Assembly (NCBI RefSeq): GCF_004004555.2
Contig: NZ_SACP01000010.1
Location: forward strand, 124,001 to 188,000
Source: Methylobacterium oryzihabitans
GTDB taxonomy: Bacteria; Pseudomonadota; Alphaproteobacteria; Rhizobiales; Beijerinckiaceae
Length of the DNA stretch: 64,000 nt
Direction of reading: 5' to 3'
Both the position numbers and the translations under genes were made by a program. Positions 44,318 to 53,340 of the stretch are shown here, one piece after another. Position 1 is the first letter of the stretch; each line of letters opens with the position of its first letter. Below the pieces are notes generated by a model. The model saw nothing but the letters and a program-made list of their open reading frames with translations, ran no database searches and was not told the origin of the DNA.

Positions 44318-45310
44318 CTATTCGGCCGCGGCTTGTCGCGGCGACTCGCCGATCGCGAGGTTCGCCAGATACTTCTCGGCCTCCAGGGCGGCCATGCAGC
44401 CCATCCCGGCGGCGGTGATCGCCTGCCGGTAGACGTCGTCGGTGACGTCGCCGGCGGCGAACACGCCCGGGATCTCGGTCTGGGCGGTGCCCGGCGCCAC
44501 CGACAGGTAGCCGCCGGAGCGCAGGGGCAGTTGCCCCTCGAACACGCCCGTCGCCGGCTGGTGGCCGATGGCGATGAACACGCCGTCGGTCCGGCGCTCG
44601 GTGATCGCGCCGGTGCGCACGTCGCGCAGGCGCAGATGCGTCACCGACGGGGCCGGGGTCTTCGTGCCGCAGATCTCCTCGACGGCGTGGTTCCACACCA
44701 CCTCGACGTTCGGGTGCCGGAACAGCCGCTCCTGCAGGATGCGCTCGGCCCGGAAGCCGTCGCGGCGGTGGACGACGGTGACCTTCGACGCGAGGTTGGC
44801 GAGGTAGAGCGCCTCCTCGACCGCGGTGTTGCCGCCGCCGACCACCACGACCTCCTTGCCGCGGAAGAAGAATCCATCGCAGGTGGCGCAGGCCGAGACG
44901 CCGAAGCCCTGGAACGCGGCCTCGGACGGCAGGCCGAGCCACTTCGCCTGGGCGCCGGTCGCGATGATGAGGGCGTCGCAGGTCCAGACGGCGCCGGAAT
45001 CGGCCTCGAGCCGGAACGGCCGCTGCTTCAGGTCGACCTTGGCGATGTACTCGGACACGATGCGGGTGCCGACGTGCTCGGCCTGGAGCCGCATCTGCTC
45101 CATCAGCCAGGGCCCCTGGATCGCCTCGGCGAAGCCGGGATAGTTCTCGACGTCGGTGGTGATCATGAGCTGGCCGCCGGGCTGGAAGCCCGAGATCAGC
45201 AGCGGCTCGACCATGGCGCGGGCGGCGTAGATCGCGGCGGTGTATCCGGCGGGGCCGGAACCGACGATGATGAGCCGCTCGTGGACGGGAGCCTGGGACG
45301 TGGTGGGCAT
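44318..45310 (-). CDS. trxB: Thioredoxin reductase
   Basis: 330 residues with the FAD motif [16 protein letters not shown] and the redox-active CATC (C141 and C144 in [11 protein letters not shown]). The NADPH motif [13 protein letters not shown] and [22 protein letters not shown] complete the set. It reduces thioredoxin with NADPH in the cytoplasm. In methylobacteria trxB often lies beside an Lrp-type regulator and an ELM1-like gene, as here. Normal family length with no fusion. Confidence 0.95.
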   Translation of the reverse strand: MPTTSQAPVHERLIIVGSGPAGYTAAIYAARAMVEPLLISGFQPGGQLMITTDVENYPGFAEAIQGPWLMEQMRLQAEHVGTRIVSEYIAKVDLKQRPFRLEADSGAVWTCDALIIATGAQAKWLGLPSEAAFQGFGVSACATCDGFFFRGKEVVVVGGGNTAVEEALYLANLASKVTVVHRRDGFRAERILQERLFRHPNVEVVWNHAVEEICGTKTPAPSVTHLRLRDVRTGAITERRTDGVFIAIGHQPATGVFEGQLPLRSGGYLSVAPGTAQTEIPGVFAAGDVTDDVYRQAITAAGMGCMAALEAEKYLANLAIGESPRQAAAE

Positions 45311-45346
45311 CGGAATCTCCGGGGCTGCCGCCGCGAACCGGCCGCG

Positions 45347-46203
45347 TCAGCGGCGATCCGGACGGGCAATCGCGTCGCGGTGGCGGCGATACGCCGTGGC
45401 GACAGCCTGAGCGATTGCGGGAGTGCAGTCTAAGGGCTTGTGGGGCAAGGCTTCAAGCCGCCCCGGGAACGCATGCACAGCTCCGTGCCGCCGCAATGCG
45501 GCGAAGAACGGGCGCAGGCGGATGTAGGTACCCGGCACCTCGAACAGAAGGACGGGCGCGCCGGCCGCCACCGCCTCGCCGACCATGTTGGCGGAATCAG
45601 AGGTCACCACGACCGCGTCGGCGAGGGCCAGCATGCCGAGATAGGGGTTGTCGCCTGAGCCGTCCCAGAAGAAGCCGCCGTGCCGCGCCGCTAGGCCGGC
45701 GAGCGCCGCACGCAGCCGCCCCGGGGTGCGGCGGGAGGCGGTGATCATCAGGCGCGCCTCGCCGGCGAGCCGGTCGAGCCCGGCGAGCAGCCGGTCCTGC
45801 TCCGCGGCCGCGAAGGCGCCGTGCCGGCTGTCGCCGCCGACCAGCACCGCGGCCCGGGGAGGGGCCAGCGCGGCGAGGCGCGGGTCGGGCCGGGCGCGGG
45901 CGGCGGCGAGGCGGTCCGGGGTGATGCCGTGCGGCGGCGTCAGGGTGGCGACGACGTTCTCGCCGCGCAGCCGGTCGTGGGCGGGCACCCACAGGAGGTC
46001 GGCGATTCCCGCGCCGATCCGCGGGTCCTTGAGGAACACCGTGAAGCAGCGCCCGCCGGAGCGGCGCTTGAGCGCCCGCAGGTACGGCACGGCGCGGCGC
46101 CCGGTGGCGATGGCGAGGTCGGGCCAGGGCGGCGCGAGCGGCGCCCGGTCGCGAGGGTCCAGGCGGCGGTGTCCGGCGGCAGGAGGGGGAGGGGCTCGCT
46201 CAC
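45347..46203 (-). pseudogene. Broken ELM1-like (mitochondrial fission ELM1 family) gene
   Basis: The region 45347 to about 46150 encodes in one frame about 260 residues of the ELM1/GtrOC1-like family (WPDLAIATGRRAVPYLRALKRRS, VLVGGDSRHGAF, ADAVVVTSDSANMVGEAVAAG). Homologues begin with about 70 more residues, including a 'WVLTDG' motif. Here a GTG at 46203 begins MSEPLPLLPPDTAAWTLATG in a different frame, so the 5' end seems joined out of frame after loss of about 60 codons. The divergent AsnC gene starts at 46311, leaving no room for an intact N-terminus. Confidence 0.65.
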
Positions 46204-46310
46204 GCCCCGGGCCGTGCCGCCGCCGCGGCGATCCGTCAAGCCGCCTTGTCTCCGGGCCGGCCCGCCTGTAGGGACCCGGATCCCCCCTTCGCCGAGGATG
46301 CCGCCCCGCC

Positions 46311-46781
46311 GTGCCCGCCCGCCTCGACGCCATCGACTGGGCGATCCTCCGGGAGTTGCAGGCCGACGGCAACATCACCAACGTCGCGCTGGCCCGCCGC
46401 GTCGGGCTGTCGGCACCGCCCTGCCTGCGCCGGGTCCGGGCGCTGGAAGAGGCCGGGATCATCCGCGGCTACCGGGCGCTGCTCGACCCGAAGGCGCTCG
46501 GCCACGAGGTGGTGTGCTTCGCGATGGTGCAGCTCGCGACCCAGGGCCAGCCCGAACTCGCCGCCTTCGCCGACGAGATGCGGCGCTGGCCGCCGGTACG
46601 GGAATGCTGGACCCTGTCGGGCGAGACCGACTTCCTGCTCAAGTGCGTCGCGCCGAACCTCGCGGCGTTCCAGCGCCTCGTCGCCGACCTCACCGGGCTG
46701 CCAAACGTGCGCAGCGTCCGCACCGCGCTGGCGCTCGATCAGGTCAAGGACGAGCCGATCGTGCCGCTCCGGGAGGAGTGA
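46311..46781 (+). CDS. Lrp/AsnC family regulator
   Basis: 156 residues from a GTG start. The helix-turn-helix comes first (DAIDWAILRELQADGNITNVALARRVGLSAPPCLRRV) and the RAM ligand-binding domain follows (VRECWTLSGETDFLLKCVA). Members sense amino acids and assemble as octamers on DNA. It diverges from the broken ELM1-like gene. In related genomes this regulator is a neighbour of trxB, which agrees with the order here. Confidence 0.9.
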   Translation: MPARLDAIDWAILRELQADGNITNVALARRVGLSAPPCLRRVRALEEAGIIRGYRALLDPKALGHEVVCFAMVQLATQGQPELAAFADEMRRWPPVRECWTLSGETDFLLKCVAPNLAAFQRLVADLTGLPNVRSVRTALALDQVKDEPIVPLREE

Positions 46782-47107
46782 TCCGGTTCTTGGACGATCC
46801 ATTCTCGTTCCTTTCCCGGATCTCCTCGCGCCGACGCTTCGGTGGCCTCAGGGCAATCGGGTTCACCCGATGGCCCTGGGTTTGTTGCTTGGCCTCAAGC
46901 GCCGGCAGTCACGCGCGACACGTCGTGTCGCCGTGACTTTGGCCTTCGCTCCGCTCTGCGTCCGAGAGGACATTCGTCCTCCCGGACCCGCTGCGCGGGG
47001 CGCTCTTCGGGCGCAGAGCGCACCGCGCCCGCCGGATCGACAATCGGGTTTCACCCGATGGCGCTGTCGGTGGCCCGGCAAGGGATAGTGGGAACGGAAC
47101 GGTTCGC
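46782..47107. other. 326-bp intergenic region with serial hairpins
   Basis: No gene seen on either strand. Two palindromes with the same core, ATCGGGT-n-ACCCGAT, occur at 46856-46871 and 47043-47059, and each is extended by outer pairs (cagggc/gccctg and cgaca/tgtcg). Between them are CGACACGTCGTGTCG at about 46936 and GTCCG-agaGGAC-attc-GTCC-tccCGGAC near 46979. The array could be a structured RNA, a boundary element or another repeat family; no second copy was noticed. Confidence 0.5.
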
Positions 47108-47905
47108 TCAGGATGATCGGTCCGGCGCCCCCAGAGCCGCTCCCACCATCGGCCCCTCCAGCGCCCGGTCGCTCTCGTCCTTCAATCCGACCCCGGTCAG
47201 TCCGCGGGTCAGCGCCTGCCCGATCAGCCAGTGCAGCTTGAACGCGGCGAGGTCGAGCGTCAGTCCGGCGGCGCGGACGTTCGAGAGGCAGTTGCGCTCG
47301 GCGTCGCTGCGGCCGGGGCGCGGCCCGAAGGTGAGGTAAAGGCCGAGGCTGTCGGGGGAGGACAGGCCCGGGCGCTCGCCGATCAGCACCGCCACCGCCC
47401 GCGCCCGCAGCGCCGCGCCGACGGCGTCGCCGAGCGCCACCCGGGCCTGCCGGGCGACCGCCACCGGGCCGAGGCTCCACCCCGAGCCGCGCACCGCCGG
47501 CAGCAGGGCGGCGAGCAGCGGCACCGCGTTCTCGTGCACGGCGCGGGCCGAGAGGCCGTCGGCCACCACGATCGCGAGGTCGACCGGACCGTCGGCCGCC
47601 CGCGCCAGCGCCGCGGCGGCGTCGGGATCGAGCCGCCGGCCGAGGTCGGGCCGGCGCAGGTAGGTCGTCCGGTCCGGGGCGGCGGAGGCGACCGTCACGG
47701 TCGACAGGCCGAGACCCTCGATCCCGCCGCGCACCGCGTCGACGTCGAGTTCGGTGTGGACCGCGTCGCGGGCCTGGGCGTGGGCGAGGCCGAAGCGCAG
47801 CACCTCCTGGGTCGGCAGGCCGGCCCCGACCCGCCCCAGCGCGATCCGGGCCGGGGTGAGGGCGGCGAGCCGGCGCCAGATCGCCTCGGCATCCTCGCCG
47901 CTCAT
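47108..47905 (-). CDS. eutC: Ethanolamine ammonia-lyase small subunit
   Basis: 265 residues from the ATG at 47905, which overlaps the eutB stop by 4 bp. It has the EutC blocks LTPARIALGRVGAGLPTQEVLRFGLAHAQARDAVHTELD and VALGDAVGAALRARAVAVLIGERPGLSSPDSLGLYLTFGP, then ERNCLSNVR. The heterodimer with EutB binds adenosylcobalamin and converts ethanolamine to acetaldehyde and ammonia. No eutA or microcompartment genes are near, the usual arrangement in methylobacteria. Confidence 0.95.
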   Translation of the reverse strand: MSGEDAEAIWRRLAALTPARIALGRVGAGLPTQEVLRFGLAHAQARDAVHTELDVDAVRGGIEGLGLSTVTVASAAPDRTTYLRRPDLGRRLDPDAAAALARAADGPVDLAIVVADGLSARAVHENAVPLLAALLPAVRGSGWSLGPVAVARQARVALGDAVGAALRARAVAVLIGERPGLSSPDSLGLYLTFGPRPGRSDAERNCLSNVRAAGLTLDLAAFKLHWLIGQALTRGLTGVGLKDESDRALEGPMVGAALGAPDRSS

Positions 47906-49287
47906 GCCGCGCTCCGCGCCGCCGGAGCCGCCGCGAGCAGAGGCGTCGCGCCCCCGGGCAGCAGGGTGCCGGCGGCGTCGGCCAGCCCGACCTGCTCCAG
48001 CCACGCGGCGAATTCCGGCGCCCGCTTCAGGCCCAGCACCTCGCGCAGGTAGAGCTGGTCGTGGAACGAGGTCGACTGGTAGTTCAGCATCACGTCGTCG
48101 GCCCCCGGCACCCCCATGACGTAGGTCACGCCCGCCGCCCCGAGCAGCGTCAGCAGCGTGTCCATGTCGTCCTGGTCGGCCTCGGCGTGGTTGGTGTAGC
48201 AGACGTCGACCCCGAGCGGCACGCCCATCAGCTTGCCGCAGAAGTGGTCCTCCAGCCCCGCCCGGATGATCTCCTTGCCGTCGTAGAGGTATTCCGGGCC
48301 GATGAAGCCCACGACGGTGTTGACGAGGAGGGGCCGGAAGGCGCGGGCGACCGCGTAGGCGCGGGCCTCCAGGGTCTGCTGGTCGATGCCGTGATGGGCG
48401 TCGGCCGATAGGGCCGAGCCCTGGCCGGTCTCGAAATACATCACGTTGTCGCCGAGGCTGCCGCGCTTCAGCGCGAGCGCCGCCTCGTGCGCCTCCTTGA
48501 GGATCCCGAGGGTGACGCCGAACGAGGCGTTGGCGGCTTGCGTCCCGGCGATCGACTGGAACACGAGGTCGACCGGCACGCCGCGGTTCATCGCCTCGAG
48601 CGTCGTGGTGACGTGGGTGAGCACGCAACCCTGGGTCGGGATCGCGAACCGGCCGATGAGCTCGTCGAGGAGGTGCAGCAGGCCGGTCAGGCCCTGGACC
48701 GAATCCGAGACCGGATTGATGCCGATCACCGCGTCGCCGCAGCCGTAGGACAGCCCGTCGAGGATCGCCGCGGTGATGCCGGCGGGGTCGTCGCTCGGGT
48801 GGTTGGGCTGGAGCCGCACCGCCAGGGTGCCGGGCAGCCCGATCGTGTTGCGGAACCGGGTCGTCACCCGGGCCTTGCGGGCGACCAGGATCAGGTCCTG
48901 GTTGCGCATGATCTTCGACACCGCCGCGGCGATCTCCGGCGTCACCCCCGGGGCGATCGCCGCGAGGGTGTCGGAACTCGCGGTCAGCAGGAACTCGCGG
49001 AAGTCGCCGACCGTGAGGTGGGCGATCGGCGCGAAGGCGGCGACATCGTGGCCGTCGAGGATCAGCCGGGTGACGTCGTCGTCCTCGTAGGGGATCAGCG
49101 GCCGGGCGACGAGGTCGGCGAGCGGCACCTCGGCGAGGCACCAGCGCGCCGCCACCGTCTCCTCGGCGCATTCCGCCGCGAGGCCGGCGAGGCGGTCGCC
49201 GGAGCGCGGCGGGCTCGCCTTGGCCATCAGCTCGGGCAGGCCCGAGAACACCCAGGAGCGGGGACCGACGACGTGGCGGTAGACCAT
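47902..49287 (-). CDS. eutB: Ethanolamine ammonia-lyase large subunit
   Basis: 461 residues starting MVYRHVVGPRSWVFSGLPELMAKASPPRSGDRLAGLA. Family motifs NPVSDSVQGLTGLLHLLDE, VLTHVTTTLEAMNRG, FETGQGSALSADAHHG and CYTNHAEADQDDMD are present. It is the catalytic subunit of the B12-dependent enzyme for ethanolamine use as carbon or nitrogen source. It is 24 bp downstream of the transglutaminase-like gene, with which it may share a transcript. No nearby regulator is evident. Confidence 0.95.
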   Translation of the reverse strand: MVYRHVVGPRSWVFSGLPELMAKASPPRSGDRLAGLAAECAEETVAARWCLAEVPLADLVARPLIPYEDDDVTRLILDGHDVAAFAPIAHLTVGDFREFLLTASSDTLAAIAPGVTPEIAAAVSKIMRNQDLILVARKARVTTRFRNTIGLPGTLAVRLQPNHPSDDPAGITAAILDGLSYGCGDAVIGINPVSDSVQGLTGLLHLLDELIGRFAIPTQGCVLTHVTTTLEAMNRGVPVDLVFQSIAGTQAANASFGVTLGILKEAHEAALALKRGSLGDNVMYFETGQGSALSADAHHGIDQQTLEARAYAVARAFRPLLVNTVVGFIGPEYLYDGKEIIRAGLEDHFCGKLMGVPLGVDVCYTNHAEADQDDMDTLLTLLGAAGVTYVMGVPGADDVMLNYQSTSFHDQLYLREVLGLKRAPEFAAWLEQVGLADAAGTLLPGGATPLLAAAPAARSAA

Positions 49288-49311
49288 GCGGGGCGCTCCC
49301 GGGTGGGCATG

Positions 49312-50172
49312 TCAGGCGGCACCGGCGTTCGGCGCCGGTTCCTCGGTCGAGATCGCGTCGGTGGTGCGCGGCCCGGCTTCGGGCGCGCCGTCGGCGCGGG
49401 CGATGCGGATCTCCATCCCGGTCGGCGTCATCTCGCCGAACGGGGTCGAGAAGGCGATCTCGGCCGCGTCGCGGCCGACGCCGATCCGCACCAGCCCGTC
49501 GAGATTGGCCTGCCGCGTGGCGTCGAACAACCACCAGCGGCCGTCGAGATAGGCCTCGAACACCGCGTGGAAGTCGCACGGCACGAGGCCGTAGGCGTAG
49601 CAGCTCACGAACCGGGCCGGGATGCCGAGCGCGCGGCAGAACGCGATCCCGAGATGCGCGAAATCGCGGCACACGCCTGCCCGCTTGAGCAGCGTCTCGT
49701 CGGCGGTGGTCTCCTCGTCGCTGGCGCCGCGCTGGTAGGCGATGTGGTCGTGGATCCAGTTGCAGATCCGGTTGACCCGCTCGAAGCCCTTCGGCGCCTC
49801 GCCGAACTCGGCGAGCGCGTAGGGGGCGAGGCGGTCGGAAGAGACGAACCGGCTCGGCAGCAGGTAGGGCAGGATGTCGAGCGGCAGGTCGGCGACCGCC
49901 ATCTCGCCGATTCCGCCCGGATCGCCCCGCAGCACGTCGAGGGTGACCTCGGCCTCGTAGTCGAGGCTGAAGGCACCGGCCGGCACCAGCACCGCCGCGT
50001 AGCGGTTGCCGAGGTCGGGCACGGTGTAGCGGCGCACCGGCAGATCCGGCGACAGGCTCAGGCTCTCGGTCAGGTCGACGTGACGCTTCAGTTTCGCGAC
50101 TTCGAGGTTGAAGATGAACAGGGTCTCCTGTTTCACCTCGTAGGCCAGATGACACCCCAGGGTGTAGCGCAC
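49312..50172 (-). CDS. Transglutaminase-like cysteine protease-fold protein
   Basis: 286 residues from the GTG at 50172. The triad is visible in its family contexts: Cys in RAGVCRDFAHLGIAFCRALGIPARFVSCYA, His in CDFHAVFEAYLDGRWWLFDATRQ and Asp in the same block. The N-terminal beta-domain (LGCHLAYEV...) is also typical. An earlier TTG/ATG would place a non-triplet 22-bp repeat in the frame, so it was not used. The substrate is unknown; these proteins include peptidases and amidases. It is next to eutBC. Confidence 0.85.
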   Translation of the reverse strand: MRYTLGCHLAYEVKQETLFIFNLEVAKLKRHVDLTESLSLSPDLPVRRYTVPDLGNRYAAVLVPAGAFSLDYEAEVTLDVLRGDPGGIGEMAVADLPLDILPYLLPSRFVSSDRLAPYALAEFGEAPKGFERVNRICNWIHDHIAYQRGASDEETTADETLLKRAGVCRDFAHLGIAFCRALGIPARFVSCYAYGLVPCDFHAVFEAYLDGRWWLFDATRQANLDGLVRIGVGRDAAEIAFSTPFGEMTPTGMEIRIARADGAPEAGPRTTDAISTEEPAPNAGAA

Positions 50173-50211
50173 GCCGAATTCCTTCCACCGGATCGAGACC
50201 CGCGCTCCGTC

Positions 50212-50299
50212 GCAAGAGGCGCGCCGAACAAGCGCAAGAGGCGCGCGGAACAAGCGCAAGAGGCGCGCCGACCCAGCACGAGAGGCGCGCCGAACAAGC
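50212..50299. repeat. Four-unit 22-bp tandem repeat between divergent genes
   Basis: Units start at 50212, 50234, 50256 and 50278. Consensus GCAAGAGGCGCGCCGAACAAGC, with four or fewer differences per unit. It lies 40 bp upstream of the transglutaminase-like start and 140 bp upstream of the DUF6894 gene. It has no spacers, so not a CRISPR array. Confidence 0.9.
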
Positions 50300-50440
50300 G
50301 GGGCGGTTGGAACGAGGCTTGCTGCGCGGCCGTGGCGCTCCATCTCCGTCTCACCGGTGCGGGGCGTGAATCACAACGCGTAAGAGTCCCGCGCGCCGGG
50401 GTCCGGCACGATGGCCCGACCAGATCAAGGGAGGACGGCC

Positions 50441-50659
50441 ATGCACCGCTATTATTTCGACCTCGAAGCGGACGGCGTGCTCGCGCGCGACGAGATCGGC
50501 GTCGTGCTGACGGATGCCGGAGCGGCGCGGGCCGAGGCCGCCCAGGCGCTCGATTCCTGCGCCGGCAACCTCCGCCACCGCGTCGCCGGCCTCGCCCTGC
50601 GGGTCCGCGACGAGAGCGGGCGGACCATCCTGCACCTCACCGCCGCCATGGCGGCGTGA
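50441..50659 (+). CDS. DUF6894-type small protein
   Basis: 72 residues from the ATG at 50441 with AAGGGAGGA upstream. MHRYYFDLEADGVLARDEIGVVLTDAGAARAEAAQALDSC and RVRDESGRTILHLTAAM match the DUF6894 family of about 75 residues, which is abundant in Methylobacterium and Bradyrhizobium. The function is unknown. The 192 bp after it contains GC hairpins (ctctcccactcgggagag at about 50756) similar in style to repeat B, and no gene. Confidence 0.82.
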   Translation: MHRYYFDLEADGVLARDEIGVVLTDAGAARAEAAQALDSCAGNLRHRVAGLALRVRDESGRTILHLTAAMAA

Positions 50660-50851
50660 GGGGCAACGAGCAGGGGAAAGAGTTGCCCAGGATCTCCCCC
50701 GCAGAGGCAGGGCTGTCCGGGGAGAAATCCTTTCAGGATCAAGCGCGGGATCCCCTCTCCCACTCGGGAGAGGAGCCCCTTCCTGCCCGGACAGCCGTGG
50801 GCGGAGGGGGGAGAGGGCTTGGGCGTCGAGCCCCCTGGCGGAAAAATCCCG

Positions 50852-51712
50852 TCAGATCATCGGCTTGCCGCCGGTCACCGCGATCGTCGCCCCCGAGACG
50901 TAGCTCGACTCGGGCGCGGCCAGCATGACGTAGGCCGGGGCGAGTTCGCAGGGTTGGGCCGGGCGCTTCATCGGCACCTGCATGCCAAAGTTCTTCACCT
51001 TCTCCTCCGGCATCGTCGAGGGGATCAGCGGGGTCCAGACCGGGCCGGGCGCGACGCAGTTCACCCGGATCTCCTTCTCGGCGAGCAATTGCGCCAGGGC
51101 GCCGGTGAAGTTCTGGATCGCGCCCTTCGTCGTCGCGTAGGCGAGAAGCTGCGGGCTCGGCGTGTCGGCGTTGATCGAGGTCGTGTTGACGATCGCAGAG
51201 CCGGGCTTCATGTGCGCCACAGCCGCCTTCGCGAGGTAGAACATCGCGTGGATGTTGGTGCGGAAGGTGACGTCCCACTCCTCGTCGCTCATCTCGTCGA
51301 TCGACTGGATCGTCGCCTGGTGGGCGGCGTTGTTGACCAGCACGTCGATTCCGCCGAAGGCCGCGACCGCCTTCTCGACGATGGCGCGGCAATGGGCGGG
51401 ATCCTTGATGTCGCCGGGCACCAGCACCGCCTTGCGACCGGCCTCCTCGACCAGCCGCGCGGTCTCGCGGGCATCCTCGTGCTCGTCGTAGTAGCTCACC
51501 AGCACGTCGGCACCCTCGCGGGCGAAGGCCAGGGCCACCGCCTTGCCGATGCCGGAATCGCCCCCGGTGATGATCGCCCGGCGGCCGGCGAGCCGCCCCG
51601 AGCCGCGGTAGCTCGTCTCGCCGTAATCGGGCCGCGGATCCATCTCGGCGTCGCGGCCGGGCATCGGGATCTTCTTCTGGCGCGCGAAGGGCGGCTTCGG
51701 GAAGTCGGTCAT
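50852..51712 (-). CDS. Short-chain dehydrogenase/reductase (YdaD/YhxC-like)
   Basis: 286 residues from the ATG at 51712. The N-terminal extension of about 40 residues (PPFARQKKIPMPGRDAEMDPRPDYGE) is typical of the general-stress SDRs. The NAD(P)-binding motif is TGGDSGIG (49-56), followed by NNAAHQ and the catalytic YATTK. These proteins are classic members of general stress regulons. It is 31 bp downstream of a small secreted protein gene preceded by a perfect EcfG promoter. The natural substrate is unknown. Confidence 0.9.
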   Translation of the reverse strand: MTDFPKPPFARQKKIPMPGRDAEMDPRPDYGETSYRGSGRLAGRRAIITGGDSGIGKAVALAFAREGADVLVSYYDEHEDARETARLVEEAGRKAVLVPGDIKDPAHCRAIVEKAVAAFGGIDVLVNNAAHQATIQSIDEMSDEEWDVTFRTNIHAMFYLAKAAVAHMKPGSAIVNTTSINADTPSPQLLAYATTKGAIQNFTGALAQLLAEKEIRVNCVAPGPVWTPLIPSTMPEEKVKNFGMQVPMKRPAQPCELAPAYVMLAAPESSYVSGATIAVTGGKPMI

Positions 51713-51743
51713 GCGGATCTCCGGGGGCGGGGAAAGGGCAGAG

Positions 51744-52001
51744 CTACCAGATGCCGTCGCGACTGCTGCGGCATCGGCCGTCGGCGATCTTGAAGCTCGG
51801 CGGGTCGCAGGGAACGTTGTCCCACTCGCACCAGCGCTGGCAGACCTGGCCGGTGGTCCGGTCGAACACAGGGCCGCGGGGCACCGGGGCGAGGCTGCCG
51901 GTCGCCTCGGGGTCGCGGAGCCGGCGGCCGTCCTGGGCCGAGGCCGATTGCGCCGCCAGCAACGCGGCGACGAGGACGGGGGCCCAGCCAAGGACACGCA
52001 T
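51744..52001 (-). CDS. Small secreted Cys-containing protein
   Basis: 85 residues from the ATG at 52001. It has a signal peptide (about 1-22, ASAQ) and four cysteines in the mature part (VCQRWCEWDNVPCDPPSFKIADGRC), probably two disulfides. No family known to me. It is the first gene after the best EcfG promoter candidate of the window (52068-52092), so it and the SDR are expected to be stress-induced. AGGAG precedes the ATG. Confidence 0.75.
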   Translation of the reverse strand: MRVLGWAPVLVAALLAAQSASAQDGRRLRDPEATGSLAPVPRGPVFDRTTGQVCQRWCEWDNVPCDPPSFKIADGRCRSSRDGIW

Positions 52002-52067
52002 CGCGGTTTCTCCTGATTCGCAGGTCTGTCGCCACCGTCCCGGCCTCGGCCGGCGGGCATGCCGGTC

Positions 52068-52092
52068 AACGATCGATGGCGCGGGCCGTTCC
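52068..52092 (-). promoter_or_regulatory. Perfect EcfG-type promoter
   Basis: Leftward it reads GGAAC, a 16-bp spacer, CGTT, identical to the EcfG consensus. It ends 67 bp before the ATG of the secreted protein at 52001, which is followed by the SDR gene. This is the strongest sign of a general-stress operon in the window. Confidence 0.65.
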
Positions 52093-52197
52093 GCCGCCCG
52101 GACACGTCTCCGCGCAGGCCGTTCGGCGTCCGTCACGACTTGGCGCGGCCACCCGAAACCTTGAGCGTCGGAAGGAAGATCGTACCGGCAGGCCGGT

Positions 52198-53250
52198 CTA
52201 CTGCCAGCGCAGGGCCCGGCCGGTGAGCGCCATCTGGCCGTCGACCACCCGGGCGATCCGCGCCGCGGCCCCGTAATGGATCATGTGCCCCTTGCCCGGC
52301 AGCAGCGTCAGCGTGCTGCCCGCGACCTCGCCGTGCAGGCGGCACGACTGCTCGCGGGGATCGACCACCGCGTCGGCGTCGCCCGACAGGATCGCCACCG
52401 GCAGGCGCAGTCGGGGATAGTGCGGCTGCAGCAGGGCGGCGGCCGTGGTCATGGTGGCGGTGTCCTCGGCACTCGCCCTCGCCTGCCGCGGATGGACCGC
52501 GACGGCGACCGGGAACCGGGCGGTGAACCGGGCCGGCACCGGCTGCGGCGAGAAGACGTGGCGGAACACTCCGGGGGCGAGGAGGCGGCCGACGGAATCC
52601 GGCGTCATCGCCCGGGCGGCGTCGCCGAGACCCGGGACCGCGAGCGGCGCGATCAGCCCGACATCCGCCCGCCGGGTCGGGTAGTAGTAGCCCGACAGCA
52701 GCACGAGGCCGCGCAGGTCGTCCTGCCCCTGCGCCGCGAGGGCGAGGGCGACGAGCGTGCCCCAGGAATGCCCGACGAGCACGGGGCGCTCGACCGAGAG
52801 CTTGCCCAGCACGCCGTGCAGCAGGCGCGCCTGCGCGGCGGCGGTCCAGACCCGGTGGCGCGGCCGCTCGCTGTGGCCGAAGCCCGGCCGGTCGATCGCG
52901 ATCACCCGGTAGCTCCGGGCGAGCCGCTCGACGACGCCGCTGATGACCCAGTCCTCGGCCATCGTGCCGTTGCCGTGGATCAGCACCACCGGCCGCCCCT
53001 GGCCGTGCACGATGACGTGGACCCGCACGCCGTCGACCTCGACGAAGCGGCCGGGGGGCGCGTGCGGCGCCGGCTCGGTCCGCGCCTTCACGGCCTCGAC
53101 GGCCTTGCGGGCGGCCTTGCGAGCGACCTCGCTGGCAACTTGGCCTCCCTGGCGCACGGCGTCGGCGTTGACCCTCGTCGTGGTCTTGAGCAGCCGGGAC
53201 AGGCCCTGGCCGACCTTGCGGGAGCCGCGCGGCGGCACGAATCGAAACAC
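52198..53250 (-). CDS. Alpha/beta hydrolase
   Basis: 350 residues from the GTG at 53250, which has GGAGG 4 bp upstream; a TTG at 53301 is open as well. After an amphipathic Lys/Arg-rich N-terminus (about 10-60, RKAARKAVEAVKA) the hydrolase domain has HGNGTMAEDW (oxyanion), nucleophile S162 in VGHSWGTLVAL, SGDADAVVDPRE for the acid and GKGHMIHYG for the histidine. It may be a lipase or esterase, or a haloperoxidase-type enzyme. The N-terminus may bind membranes or PHB granules; this is a guess. Confidence 0.85.
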   Translation of the reverse strand: MFRFVPPRGSRKVGQGLSRLLKTTTRVNADAVRQGGQVASEVARKAARKAVEAVKARTEPAPHAPPGRFVEVDGVRVHVIVHGQGRPVVLIHGNGTMAEDWVISGVVERLARSYRVIAIDRPGFGHSERPRHRVWTAAAQARLLHGVLGKLSVERPVLVGHSWGTLVALALAAQGQDDLRGLVLLSGYYYPTRRADVGLIAPLAVPGLGDAARAMTPDSVGRLLAPGVFRHVFSPQPVPARFTARFPVAVAVHPRQARASAEDTATMTTAAALLQPHYPRLRLPVAILSGDADAVVDPREQSCRLHGEVAGSTLTLLPGKGHMIHYGAAARIARVVDGQMALTGRALRWQ

Positions 53251-53340
53251 GGAACCTCCGGACCGCTGCCCTCCCGGCCGGGGCCGGGTTCCTTCGTTCA
53301 AGCCGCTCCCGCGCGGGGCGTTCCGCGGCCGGCCATCGCC

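Noticed and set aside
50212..50299. Possible CRISPR array
   Set aside because: Units are directly adjacent with no spacers, and no cas gene is present.
50311..50336. GGAAC followed 16-17 bp later by CGTG before the DUF6894 gene
   Set aside because: The -10 fits poorly; too weak to call an EcfG promoter.
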